A DNA stretch of 40,785 nt from Paludibacter sp. (GTDB taxonomy: Bacteria; Bacteroidota; Bacteroidia; Bacteroidales; Paludibacteraceae), in the NCBI GenBank assembly GCA_028692715.1, contig JAQUWU010000042.1, positions 1 to 40,785 on the forward strand, written 5' to 3'. Below the pieces are notes generated by a model. That model ran no database searches and had not been told where the DNA came from. It saw only the letters and a program-made list of their open reading frames with translations. The position numbers and the translations under genes are program-made. Of the stretch, positions 18,277-26,903 are shown piece by piece (position 1 is the first letter of the stretch; every line of letters begins with the position of its first letter).

Positions 18277-18753
18277 TTATTCAGTTTCATTTTTTGTAAA
18301 AGGATGTTTACTGATATATGAATTATAATATCTTTTATCACCTGTAACCTCTTCGCCAAGCCAATTAGGTTTAATGATAATGCTGTCTTCACTTTCAATT
18401 TCTAATTCTGCAAATATAAGTCCTTCATTTTCGCCGTGAAATTCGTCCACTTCAAAGGTCTGATTTTTAAAAACGACTTCATAACGCGTTTTATCAATTA
18501 TTCCCGGGCGACAAAGTAACATTAATTCTCCTGCTTCGTTTAGTGGTATCTCCTTTTCCCACTCGTAACGACTCATTCCCGATTGGCTGGATTTGCCTTT
18601 TATGGTAATGTAACCTTTATCACCTTTTATTCTAATTCTTACATTTTGACCTGCTCCGGAGGTAATATAACCCTGTGTTATATGAAAACTTTTGGATGAT
18701 TGTGATTTGAATTCTCCTATTACCAAAAACTTTCGTTCTATTTCTTGTGACAT
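18277..18753 (-). CDS. CYTH-domain protein (triphosphate tunnel family)
   Basis: A 158-residue protein with the CYTH signature ExExK at residues 4-8 (EIERK) followed by FLV. Alternating charged strands typical of the triphosphate tunnel follow (VRIRIKGDKGYITIKG, RYEWEKEIPL, FAELEIES). Family members act on inorganic triphosphate or related triphosphates with metal ions; the short bacterial form is usually a tripolyphosphatase, but activity here is inferred. The gene stands alone. Its start lies five bases from a 184-bp octamer repeat array, which therefore occupies its whole leader and promoter region. Confidence 0.88.
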   Translation of the reverse strand: MSQEIERKFLVIGEFKSQSSKSFHITQGYITSGAGQNVRIRIKGDKGYITIKGKSSQSGMSRYEWEKEIPLNEAGELMLLCRPGIIDKTRYEVVFKNQTFEVDEFHGENEGLIFAELEIESEDSIIIKPNWLGEEVTGDKRYYNSYISKHPFTKNETE

Positions 18754-18758
18754 AATAT

Positions 18759-18942
18759 TAATGAGTTAATGTGATAATATGCTAATGTGATAATATGCTA
18801 ATGTGATAATATGGTAATGTGATAATATGCTAATATGCTAATGTGATAATATGGTAATGAGTTAATGTGATAATTTGGTAATGAGTTAATGTGATAATGG
18901 GTTAATGTGATAATATGCTAATGTGATAATAGGGTAATGAGC
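18759..18942. repeat. Array of 23 in-register 8-bp TAATNNNN units
   Basis: Every one of 23 successive octamers begins with TAAT. TAATGTGA occurs nine times and TAATATGC five times; the rest are TAATATGG, TAATGAGT and singletons. There is not one insertion or deletion across 184 bases. The array ends (in the direction of CYTH transcription) five bases before the CYTH start codon. No TAnnTTTG box is visible inside it. Confidence 0.95.
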
Positions 18943-19000
18943 TTATAAGTAATTGAAAACAAATAATGTCGTATTTTGCATGAAAATATTTAAGAATAGA

Positions 19001-19161
19001 ACGCTGATTTTCACTGATAGAGTGGATTTGAAAAAACGGATTTGAATTCCGATAAATTGGAATGATTTACAGATAGTTGCGTCTTAATCATCTTGCCGAA
19101 AGCAAGAAATATCCGTTTTGTTTTATCCTTCATTTTCCGATAAATCAGCGAAAATCAGCGT
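19001..19161. repeat. 161-bp folded inverted-repeat element
   Basis: ACGCTGATTTTCACTGAT (19001-19018) and ATCAGCGAAAATCAGCGT (19144-19161) match inverted at 17 of 18 bases. Inside this, AAAACGGAT (19033-19041) pairs with ATCCGTTTT (19111-19119), enclosing two small hairpins: ATTCC/GGAAT (19046-19050, 19059-19063) and CTTGC/GCAAG (19092-19096, 19102-19106). The terminal sequence resembles a dispersed non-coding repeat I recall from Bacteroidota. No open frame. The remaining 107 bases to the AddB-like stop are plain AT-rich DNA. Confidence 0.65.
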
Positions 19162-19268
19162 ACTATTAATGTTCCTAAATGGTACATTAATTTGTTCCAT
19201 TTACTTATTATACGGAACTAATTAAAAATTTTATATAGCATCGTATTTTTTATATTAAAAAAATATTT

Positions 19269-22169
19269 TTATCTGTTACAAACAGCCGTGTAAGGACAAT
19301 ACTGACAGATTTTGGTGTTTTCGGTTTGAACAAATGGTATTTCAGGATTGAAAATTTCCTCCAAACAAGAAACCAAATGTAGATTAAAATCTTCTTTGTA
19401 ATCAGCAAAATCCAACACTTTTTCTTTCAATTCTTTATTTGTCAACTCGGTATTAAACTCATCTTTAAAAATATCACGTATATAATAAATTCCCGGAATT
19501 GTATTGGTTCTTTTTGTTGTAAATTCATATAACTCACAATATAGAAAGGTCTGTAATACGAATTTAGGTCTGTTTTCTTTGTTGTGTTCAAAAACTTCTT
19601 CTAGATTTTTAAAATCCAGTTTCCCTGTTCCTGTTTTATAATCAAGAATTCGTAATTTGCCTTCTTTTTCATCAATCCTGTCAATAAATCCTTTTAAGTT
19701 TACGCTTAATTCCCCATTATTTATCGGCAGTTGCATATTACAACGTTCTTCGGAGCTAATGTATCTGAAAGGGGCATTGCTTTTATCTACTTTTAGAACT
19801 TGAAGAATATATTTGCGAAGTACGCTTGCAATCAATAAATTATTCCCTTCTAACTGTACTATTGCATTGTTTTTCTTCTTGAAATATTCTTTACTAAAGG
19901 CTTTTACAATCTCATTGTCAATTTGTAATGTATTTTTAATCAGTCCGTCAAAATCTTCCGTTTGCATCATTTTTCCTTTAAATGGAAAGTATAAATTTTC
20001 CATTACTTTATGAAACAAAGTTCCAAACATATTGGATTCGACCGTTTCCAATACTTCCTCCGCTTGTTCAACAATTTCAACTTTTGTAAGATAAAATTGT
20101 AATGGACAGTCGATATACGTGTTGAGCGAACTTGCTGAGAGGGAAAATCCGGCATCGCTTTCAGCTGTAAAACGATGCAGCTTTTTCATGATTGCCGGAG
20201 TTTTTTCTACCTGAATGGCTTGAGCATTATTGAAGCCAATATCAAATGATACCGTTTTTTTTATGACTTTAACACCATAGTGATAATAAAGTTGATGCAT
20301 AAAACGACTTACTTCACCAGTTTGTGTTCCTTCGGTTCTGGAGTCGGAGATGAAGAAAATGCGTTTAGCTCTATGAATCAATCGATAAAAGTTATAAGCA
20401 GTTATGGCATCCTGATGTTCGGTGGTTGGCAATTCGAAGCCTTTCCGCAGATTAAATGGGATAAAGCTATTCGTAGCACTCTTTTGAGGGAAAATTCCTT
20501 CGTTAAAGGATGTAATTATCAGATTATCAAAGTCTAAACCACGTGTCTCCAATACTCCCATAATTTGCAGTCCATCAAGCGGTTCGCCTACAAATGGGAT
20601 GGTAATTCCGGCAATAAGTTGACGAGTCAGACGCATTAGCGTATCCAGATTGATATCTGGATTTTCGGGATTTGAAACCATTATGTCCGACATTCGGTTG
20701 AGGGTGATATAATATTGATAGAGAAAATCGCATTCTAAGCGAAAATCATGCGTTTCGTCCGACGCACTTTGCCAACCGTTTTGTAAACTACGGAGAATTT
20801 GAAGTAAATAGGTCAAAAAAGTTCTCGTTTCGGTTTGCGGTATAAAAATAGAACTTAACAACGGATTTTTGCAAAGTTCATTTGCATCAATATATATCCA
20901 GTTGTTTTCAGCCAGCTCACGGGTCAGTCGATTAGCCTCGTCAGCACAAAGAAATGCAATGTATTGATGATTAAGTATATTCGAAACTGTTTGGTGATAA
21001 AAAGAAATTTTATCGCCTGAAATACGCATTCTTTTTTGTAATTCAAAAATATGTTCTATCAAACCTGAAACAGGTGTTGATTTCAATGGAAAGCCCATTG
21101 TGACATTTATTTTCTCAATTTGTTCAGGAATAGAATGGAGTAGGGGAACGAGCAATCCTTCGTCAGGGAGCACTATGGCAGTATTAATCCAGTTTGTTTT
21201 TGCTCGTTTTTCATTCGACGTTTCGATTTTATTTTCGGTTGAAAATAATTGATTTAAAATTGAATGAATTTGCTTGGTTTGACCTACAGCAGAAGGAACT
21301 GAAATTAATTCAATGTTTTTATCGTGCAATGATTCAATTACGGGATTAATTTTAAACCGCGAAGGAAAGGAATGTGTATTCTCTGCAAAAAAAAATGATG
21401 CCTGATTATCGCTGTCACGTAATTCCAATGCTTCATAATCCCAATAAAAATCAGCTTGATTGCGTTTTTGCATTTCAGCCATCAAAGTTCTTTCACATGG
21501 ATTGAGCGCATTAAAACCAATAAAGACAAACTGTTTTCCAGAATATTCTTCAATTTCGTCCTTTGCTTTGAGACGCTCAGCAATGTCGCGACAAATCATT
21601 CCTTCGGTGGCCGAATTCTCTGAAATTAGTTCAGCTCTGAATTGCTCGTAAACTGGCAATAATATTTTCCAGGTTGCAATAAAATCTTCTTGCGATTTAC
21701 CTTCGGTTACCGGCACAAAATTGCTCCAGAACTGACGAATTGCCTCTATTTGCTTTTCGCTAAAGATATTAAAAAGCTGATCGATTTGTTTTAGTTCGGT
21801 CACATTAGTAAACAATTGTTTTGCATCAACCATGTATTTATCCACATCTTCGAAATCGGATAATAACATTTCACCCCAATAGACAAATGAATCAAAAGTT
21901 TCATCGCTTCCACTCAATTCTTTGTAGATTTTGTATAGTTTAAATAAATTACTTAGTCGATCAGATGTTTGCCATTTTGAGGCCAAATCAAAACAGTCAT
22001 TTATGGTCAGTATTTCAGGGGAAAATAATGGTTTTTGAGCAATTTCCGATAAATATCGCTGAAAAAAAAGTCCGGCTCGGCGATTTGGGAAAACAAAAGT
22101 GAAGTCACTAACAGATTCCTTTTCTTCTGAATAATAAGTACTAGCGATACGATATAGAAAGGAATTCAT
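19269..22169 (-). CDS. AddB-like PD-(D/E)XK nuclease, exonuclease subunit
   Basis: A 966-residue protein related to the AddB subunit of AddAB recombination nucleases, which process double-strand breaks. The N-terminus (FVFPNRRAGLFFQRYL) and GVLETRGLDFDNLIITSFNEG near the middle match UvrD-like helicase-fold remnants of AddB. The C-terminal nuclease has LRILDYKTGTGK (the D..K catalytic core) and four cysteines for an iron-sulfur cluster: one in YIDCPLQFYL and three in CQYCPYTAVC at the end. The frame is open to 22193, but a well-formed promoter box at 22191-22198 puts the transcript start after that codon, favouring 22169. No addA gene is adjacent. Confidence 0.85.
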   Translation of the reverse strand: MNSFLYRIASTYYSEEKESVSDFTFVFPNRRAGLFFQRYLSEIAQKPLFSPEILTINDCFDLASKWQTSDRLSNLFKLYKIYKELSGSDETFDSFVYWGEMLLSDFEDVDKYMVDAKQLFTNVTELKQIDQLFNIFSEKQIEAIRQFWSNFVPVTEGKSQEDFIATWKILLPVYEQFRAELISENSATEGMICRDIAERLKAKDEIEEYSGKQFVFIGFNALNPCERTLMAEMQKRNQADFYWDYEALELRDSDNQASFFFAENTHSFPSRFKINPVIESLHDKNIELISVPSAVGQTKQIHSILNQLFSTENKIETSNEKRAKTNWINTAIVLPDEGLLVPLLHSIPEQIEKINVTMGFPLKSTPVSGLIEHIFELQKRMRISGDKISFYHQTVSNILNHQYIAFLCADEANRLTRELAENNWIYIDANELCKNPLLSSIFIPQTETRTFLTYLLQILRSLQNGWQSASDETHDFRLECDFLYQYYITLNRMSDIMVSNPENPDINLDTLMRLTRQLIAGITIPFVGEPLDGLQIMGVLETRGLDFDNLIITSFNEGIFPQKSATNSFIPFNLRKGFELPTTEHQDAITAYNFYRLIHRAKRIFFISDSRTEGTQTGEVSRFMHQLYYHYGVKVIKKTVSFDIGFNNAQAIQVEKTPAIMKKLHRFTAESDAGFSLSASSLNTYIDCPLQFYLTKVEIVEQAEEVLETVESNMFGTLFHKVMENLYFPFKGKMMQTEDFDGLIKNTLQIDNEIVKAFSKEYFKKKNNAIVQLEGNNLLIASVLRKYILQVLKVDKSNAPFRYISSEERCNMQLPINNGELSVNLKGFIDRIDEKEGKLRILDYKTGTGKLDFKNLEEVFEHNKENRPKFVLQTFLYCELYEFTTKRTNTIPGIYYIRDIFKDEFNTELTNKELKEKVLDFADYKEDFNLHLVSCLEEIFNPEIPFVQTENTKICQYCPYTAVCNR

Positions 22170-22190
22170 GTGCATAGGATTTATGAAGCA

Positions 22191-22222
22191 CAAAATTACA
22201 ATTTAGGTTTGAATTGGACAAA
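22191..22222 (-). promoter_or_regulatory. Promoter of the AddB-like gene
   Basis: On the minus strand TTTG (22222-22219) and TAATTTTG (22198-22191) are 20 bases apart, a full match to the Bacteroidota promoter form. It lies 21 bases upstream of the chosen start at 22169. Confidence 0.65.
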
Positions 22223-22256
22223 TTAACCTCTACTTTACAGAATGTAGTGGTGAATT

Positions 22257-22563
22257 TTGTTTCCTCCTAGAGTTTCGTATAATAGAGCGATGAACTATTA
22301 TTGCCGACTTCCAAAGGAGCATAAGTATCTGCTTTTAGAACACTGCCGACTGAGGAAAATTCTTTATAAACATTATCAAAAATATATAGGTTTTTATCCC
22401 ATACTTAAGGAAATTAATGTTTTAAAGGACGAATTGTCTGTAATATAAAGCCGGTAAAGGTTCAGTGCATTTCTCATTAAATGAACTGTTTCCTTTGTGG
22501 TTGATTGAAAAAGAGGTTGCATTCCGGATTAATGGAAATGAGATAAAAAGTTTTAAAAAGTAA
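22257..22563 (+). pseudogene. Small broken gene of unknown function
   Basis: Two open stretches in different frames look like one short protein split by a frameshift. The first runs to the stop at 22446-22448 and includes MNYYCRLPKEHKYLLLEHCR from an ATG at 22290. The second, in the +1 frame after a stop at 22441-22443, continues to 22563 and includes VHFSLNELFPLWLIEKEVAF. Both have protein-like composition and the join would give about 100 residues. No family recognised, no ribosome-binding site and no clear promoter. It could instead be two chance frames or the tail of a deleted gene. Confidence 0.4.
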
Positions 22564-22568
22564 ATAAC

Positions 22569-23618
22569 CTAGATATTTTTAATTCTGATTTTTGCAAAAG
22601 TATCCGGATAGTTTTCGTTAATAAAATCTATAAGTTTTTCGCGTATTTCAGTACGTAAATCCCAGTTTTTTGAAGAATCGGAACTACTTAATAACAGTCT
22701 AACTTCTTTACTTCTTTCGTCGGTATCGGTCACCTGAACATTGAATACTCTGCCGTCCCAGTTTATATTTCCTTTCAACATTTCGGGAATTGCTATTCGT
22801 AAACTTTCGACAGGAAAGGTATAATCTACTTTTATAAAAATTGTTCCGATAATATCAGCATTTGTTCGTGTCCAGTTTTGAAAAGGTTTTTCGAGAAACC
22901 AAGTGATAGGAAGTACAAGGCGGCGTTCGTCCCATATTTTTACAACCACATAGGTTAAAGTAATCTCTTCGATCCGTCCCCATTCGCCTTCAACAATAAC
23001 AACATCATCCAATCGTATGGGTTGAGTAATTGCAATCTGAATGCCGGCAAGAATTAATCCGATACTCTTTTGCGCAGCAAAACCCACAATAATTCCAATA
23101 ATACCTGCCGAAGTCAATAAACTTAACCCAATAGTTCGTGCCTGTTCAAAAGTGAGAAGACTGATAGAGATGGCAATTATTATAATAATTGAATTGGCTA
23201 TCCCTTTAAACACCTTTACTTGAGTGATATTTTTCCGTGCTTTAAGATTATCGTCGGAGTTTATATCAAATTTTCGAAGTAAATAATATTCACCTGCTTT
23301 GATAAATTTGAGCGATATCCAAGTAATCGAAAAGATAATCAGTAAAGTATTTATGTGCTCGAGATAGGGGAATAGTTTCAGTTCGGAAAGATAAAAATGG
23401 GAAAAAACTTTGAATAATATCCAGTAAATAAGCCACAAAGAGGGTATTTTAAAAAGTTCAACAATGAAATTGTCTATTTTATTATTGCTACGTATAACTC
23501 TTCGTCTGAGAATGGAAAATAGAAATTTATAGATGAAATAGATAACTATCAGAATCACAAAGAATGAAAGTGATGCAATACTCAGTTTGATTGTTTCGTT
23601 ATTAAAATACTCTTGCAT
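22569..23618 (-). CDS. MscS-family mechanosensitive channel
   Basis: A 349-residue membrane protein with four or five hydrophobic segments in the first 200 residues. The pore-lining helix region is LLTSAGIIGIIVGFAAQKSI (about 168-187), followed by the MscS beta domain (QPIRLDDVVIVEGEWGRIEE, then VVKIWDERRLVLPITWFLEK) and a C-terminal alpha-beta domain. Such channels open under membrane tension and release solutes after osmotic downshock. It follows the DUF302 gene by 11 bases in the same direction, so the two form an operon. It is somewhat longer than E. coli MscS (286), owing to additional N-terminal membrane helices. Confidence 0.9.
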   Translation of the reverse strand: MQEYFNNETIKLSIASLSFFVILIVIYFIYKFLFSILRRRVIRSNNKIDNFIVELFKIPSLWLIYWILFKVFSHFYLSELKLFPYLEHINTLLIIFSITWISLKFIKAGEYYLLRKFDINSDDNLKARKNITQVKVFKGIANSIIIIIAISISLLTFEQARTIGLSLLTSAGIIGIIVGFAAQKSIGLILAGIQIAITQPIRLDDVVIVEGEWGRIEEITLTYVVVKIWDERRLVLPITWFLEKPFQNWTRTNADIIGTIFIKVDYTFPVESLRIAIPEMLKGNINWDGRVFNVQVTDTDERSKEVRLLLSSSDSSKNWDLRTEIREKLIDFINENYPDTFAKIRIKNI

Positions 23619-23629
23619 AGGCTTCTTAA

Positions 23630-24019
23630 TTATGATAAATGATCAATTATTAATTTTAGTTTTTGTTGAATTTCCCCGGCAAATTCGATTAATTTTGAAT
23701 TTACTATACCCGACATAGAGGCTATCGGGTTTACAATTGCGACTTCAATTTTTCCAGATTTTAGTTCCTGAATTACTACATTGCAAGGAAGCATAACTCC
23801 GACTTTATCTTCTATATTAAGTGCTTTATAGGCATATTCAGGATTACATGCACCTAAAATTTTATATTTTCTGAAATCGATATTCAGTTTGTCGCGGAAT
23901 TTCTCCTGTAAATCCAATTCTGTAACAATTCCAAAGCCTTCTTTCTTAAGTTCCTGTATTATTTTTTCTTCGGCACTTTCAAAACTGTCTGTTAATATCT
24001 TACTCATGTAATAGTTCAT
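23630..24019 (-). CDS. DUF302-family protein
   Basis: A 129-residue protein with the DUF302 pattern: an amphipathic helix with EGFGIVTELDLQEKFRDKL, then KILGACNPEYAYKAL with its conserved CNP, and MLPCNVVIQEL (about 76-86). No signal peptide or membrane segment. The biochemical role of DUF302 is not established. A start at the fifth residue (24007) is also possible. It is the first gene of a pair with the MscS channel (11-base gap), so a link to membrane stress is possible but only inferred. Confidence 0.8.
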   Translation of the reverse strand: MNYYMSKILTDSFESAEEKIIQELKKEGFGIVTELDLQEKFRDKLNIDFRKYKILGACNPEYAYKALNIEDKVGVMLPCNVVIQELKSGKIEVAIVNPIASMSGIVNSKLIEFAGEIQQKLKLIIDHLS

Positions 24020-24400
24020 GTACGGCTTTCTTTATGTGTTAAATTGTTGTTTAGGGATATCTTTTAAAATATATTTTAATTTATTTATAATACAGATCGC
24101 ACAAACAATACAGTCCAATTTCGACTTTATCTCTTTGCCCTTTTTGTTTGTTCCGAAAAGACGGAATCTCGAAATACTCGATATGCATCGACATTAACCA
24201 CAGTAGATATATAAAAATTTTATATGTACAGATGGTATAATAAACAGTTTATAGGACTTATTGTTTGCTTTAAAATACTTATTATTTGCTGTTTAATTAT
24301 TCTCAAAAATAATTAAATTTATTCAATTTACGGTTAGTTTTCAACTATATTAATTGTTTTTTCTACTTAAAAGACAAAATGTATCAAACTAACTTCTTTA
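24020..24400. other. AT-rich intergenic region upstream of the DUF302-mscS pair
   Basis: About 380 bases without a plausible gene. The one clear local structure is the palindrome ATATAAAA-A-TTTTATAT at 24209-24225. It must hold the promoter of the DUF302-mscS pair, but I find no convincing TTTG/TAnnTTTG combination. Confidence 0.5.
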
Positions 24401-24401
24401 G

Positions 24402-24449
24402 TAAATGCAGAGAACAAATGATAAATTTTTCATTTGTTCCCTGCATTTA
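24402..24449 (-). terminator. Long-stem terminator of the superoxide dismutase gene
   Basis: AAATGCAG and GAACAAATG (24403-24410, 24412-24420) pair with CATTTGTTC and CTGCATTT (24431-24439, 24441-24448). This is an 18-position stem with a single A-C mismatch and a 10-base loop. It starts 12 bases past the stop codon. The T run after the stem is poor, so it may protect the RNA 3' end rather than terminate by itself. Confidence 0.7.
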
Positions 24450-24461
24450 TAGCAAGAAAAA

Positions 24462-25136
24462 CTATTTTTCTAATAATTCTTCTACTTTGTTCCAGTTCAC
24501 AATGTTCCAAAACGATTTCACATAATCTGCTCGTTTATTTTGGTAGTGTAAGTAATAAGCATGTTCCCAAACATCGAGAGTTAGAATGGGTGTGCCTTTT
24601 ATTTTAGAATCCGGATTAAAACAATTATCCTGATTGGCCGTTGAATAAATAGTTAATTTACCCGATGGTTCTTTTATAAGCCATGCCCAACCCGACCCAA
24701 AACGTGTCATAGCCGTTTTTTCAAATTCGGTTTTAAAAGCATCAACACTCCCAAAATTTTTAATCAATAATTTTTCAACTTTTGGTGATATTTTGGTTGA
24801 CCCTTCAGGTGCCATCACGCTCCAATAAAGACTATGATTATAATAACCTCCTCCATTATTTCTCACAGTAGTCTGAATATCAGCCGGTAATTCATTCAAG
24901 TTCTTCAAAAGTTCAACTATGTCTTTTTTATACAATTCCGGATATTTCTCTAGTGCTTTGTTCAGATTTTTAAGGTACGAAGCATGATGAAAATTGAAAT
25001 GAATATACATGGTTGCACTGTCGATAGTTGGCTCTAATGCACTATAATTGTAGGGTAGAGGCGCTTGTTTGTATTGTCCGTAACTTATTGCCGATAAGCT
25101 AAATACAAAAATAAGTAGAATTTTTAATCGTTTCAT
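24462..25136 (-). CDS. sod: Exported Fe/Mn superoxide dismutase
   Basis: A 224-residue iron/manganese superoxide dismutase converting superoxide to hydrogen peroxide and oxygen. The four metal ligands are in place: H46, H101 (in NHSLYW), D188 and H192 (in DVWEHAYY). Residues 94-97 NGGG and Q169 in TANQDN are more like the manganese type than the iron type, so metal use may be Mn or flexible. Unlike the usual cytoplasmic enzyme it has a signal peptide (residues 1-20, ending SAISYG), so it should act in the periplasm or outside. Monocistronic, with a long-stem hairpin downstream, divergent from a small outer-membrane-like gene. Confidence 0.93.
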   Translation of the reverse strand: MKRLKILLIFVFSLSAISYGQYKQAPLPYNYSALEPTIDSATMYIHFNFHHASYLKNLNKALEKYPELYKKDIVELLKNLNELPADIQTTVRNNGGGYYNHSLYWSVMAPEGSTKISPKVEKLLIKNFGSVDAFKTEFEKTAMTRFGSGWAWLIKEPSGKLTIYSTANQDNCFNPDSKIKGTPILTLDVWEHAYYLHYQNKRADYVKSFWNIVNWNKVEELLEK

Positions 25137-25223
25137 ATTGCTTTGTTTAATATTAATATTTGAATTTATAGGAGTATAACACTTTTACTTTATGAAAGTT
25201 TAGTAAGGAAGTCTTCACTTAAT

Positions 25224-25231
25224 TATATTTG
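25224..25231 (+). promoter_or_regulatory. Bacteroidota -7 box of the small outer-membrane-like gene
   Basis: TATATTTG fits TAnnTTTG, 80 bases before the start codon. No -33 match. Confidence 0.4.
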
Positions 25232-25311
25232 TAATGGTTGACAATAATATTAAATTCTAATCGTTAATTTTATAAACTTTTATACACAAACGAATTTAAA
25301 ATTATAAACTT

Positions 25312-25944
25312 ATGAAAGCGAAAAAATTTGCTCTAACAATGGTAATTTTTCAATTATTTGTATTTGTTTTATCAGCGCAGGAAAATAATTCGGTTAAAGT
25401 TACTTTTTCAAATACCCTTAAATATTCAAACTATCATGGTATCTATGTCGGTCTTGGAAATATCAGGTCTGGATTCACAAGTACAAGACCTACTTTTAAT
25501 GTAGGTTATTTTAATGAATTGAGTATAGGAAAAACGAGTGGATTATTGTTAAGTGCTAACATACTAAATTCAACGTATGAAATTTCATCAAATCAAATAG
25601 GTTTAGTTCCTCCGGTACATGAATATTCTCTTCAATTGTCGTTAACAGCTGAACCCCGAATTTATTTGAGCAAAAAATTTCAAACAATGAATTCATCAAA
25701 TAATGCATTTCATATCGGTTGGTTTACAACTTTACCTTTTGAAGTCAATAGTTCAATATTAACATCTTCAGATCCTTTTGCTATTTCTTTATTTTTGGGT
25801 GCAGCAGTTGGTTATCGACATGCTATTTCTGAAAACTTTTTTCTGGAAGCCATTGGAGGAATGGGAGAGACCTACAATAACCTTGTCAGGTTACAAACAA
25901 CTCCCTATTTGAGATTAAAAGCATGTTATATGTTTTTGAATTAA
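25312..25944 (+). CDS. Small predicted outer-membrane beta-barrel protein
   Basis: No specific family recognised. The 210-residue protein has a signal peptide (1-22, ending LSAQ). The mature part is rich in Ser, Thr, Asn, Tyr and Phe with alternating strands (VKVTFSNTLKYSNYHGIYVG, GLLLSANILNSTYEISS, FLEAIGGMGETYNNL) and ends in YLRLKACYMFLN. This fits a small outer-membrane barrel of the OmpW or porin-like size class. It stands alone between sod and ruvA, with about 300 bases of featureless AT-rich DNA after it. Confidence 0.55.
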   Translation: MKAKKFALTMVIFQLFVFVLSAQENNSVKVTFSNTLKYSNYHGIYVGLGNIRSGFTSTRPTFNVGYFNELSIGKTSGLLLSANILNSTYEISSNQIGLVPPVHEYSLQLSLTAEPRIYLSKKFQTMNSSNNAFHIGWFTTLPFEVNSSILTSSDPFAISLFLGAAVGYRHAISENFFLEAIGGMGETYNNLVRLQTTPYLRLKACYMFLN

Positions 25945-26171
25945 TATTGTTTATTTTAATCTGTATAAATGTAGTCAACTGTCTTTTGGTGGCTCTGTTA
26001 ATTATGTATCATCAACATTCTAATCTGGGTTCTCATCATAATTAACATTAGATATATTTAGTACAATCCTGCTTTTCTCACATTTTTTCCCTTCGTTTTG
26101 TACTATTCTTCTAAATAATTCGTTATTGATTTTGTGGCAATTAATTCTTTTAAAAATGCAGTATTTTCAAT

Positions 26172-26202
26172 TTTGAAGGGTCACAAATAATCAGTATATT
26201 TG
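26172..26202 (+). promoter_or_regulatory. Promoter of ruvA-sprA
   Basis: TTTG (26172-26175) and TATATTTG (26195-26202) are separated by 19 bases, a full match to the Bacteroidota promoter form. The box ends 39 bases before the ruvA ATG and overlaps an alternative upstream TTG start at 26200, ruling that start out. Confidence 0.7.
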
Positions 26203-26241
26203 CAGGTTAAAAATAAAATTATACATATCAATTTATTAAAA

Positions 26242-26832
26242 ATGATAGATTATATAATTGGCGAAATAAAGGAACTTACACCTGCGTATGTGGTACTCGA
26301 AACAGCAGGTCTCGGTTATTTTATCAATATAACATTACCTACTTATTCAACTTTGGGCGAACATTCTATAACGAAACTATTTGTATATGAGGCTATTCGT
26401 GAAGATGCACACATCCTATATGGTTTCCGTCATCAGAGCGAAAGGCATTTGTTTTTATTATTGATTTCTGTTTCAGGCATAGGTGCAAATACAGCACGTA
26501 TGATTATGTCGTCGTATTCGGTACAGGAAATTCAGGAGATGATTGCATCAAGCGATGTAGTTTCTCTGAATGCAATTAAGGGCATTGGAACAAAAACTGC
26601 TCAACGGATTATCATCGATTTAAAAGATAAAATAATAAAAGGAGCGGGAGATGGTGATATAACTCTTCCATTATCAGGTATTAATAATGAGAAAAAGGAG
26701 GAAGCAATTTCTGCTTTGGTTATGCTTGGTTTTGCTTCAGCAGCATCTCAAAAAACCGTTGAAAAAATTTTAAAAGAACAACCAGATCTTAAAGTGGAGC
26801 AATTAATTAAACAGGCATTAAAAATGATGTAA
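26242..26832 (+). CDS. ruvA: Holliday junction branch migration protein RuvA
   Basis: A 196-residue Holliday-junction-binding protein that loads the RuvB motor. The N-terminal OB fold starts MIDYIIGEIKELTPAYVVLE. Two helix-hairpin-helix motifs follow (SVSGIGANTA, 76-85; AIKGIGTKTAQRI, 111-123), then a flexible linker and the C-terminal RuvB-binding domain (EAISALVMLGF...). The start at 26242 is set by the promoter just upstream. sprA follows after 71 bases with no clear promoter between; this ruvA-sprA order is one I recall from other Bacteroidota. Confidence 0.96.
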   Translation: MIDYIIGEIKELTPAYVVLETAGLGYFINITLPTYSTLGEHSITKLFVYEAIREDAHILYGFRHQSERHLFLLLISVSGIGANTARMIMSSYSVQEIQEMIASSDVVSLNAIKGIGTKTAQRIIIDLKDKIIKGAGDGDITLPLSGINNEKKEEAISALVMLGFASAASQKTVEKILKEQPDLKVEQLIKQALKMM

Positions 26833-26903
26833 AATAGTAAATAGTCTGTAAAAAATTAGTATTCACTTATTTAAATTTCAATTTTCCTGCACATTCGATA
26901 TTT

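Noticed and set aside
18759-18942. CRISPR array
   Set aside because: The octamers are contiguous with no spacers, and no cas gene is present.
22569-24019. MscS-DUF302 pair as a new defence module
   Set aside because: The MscS protein has an ordinary channel architecture with no fused effector domain; an osmotic or membrane-stress operon is the simpler reading.
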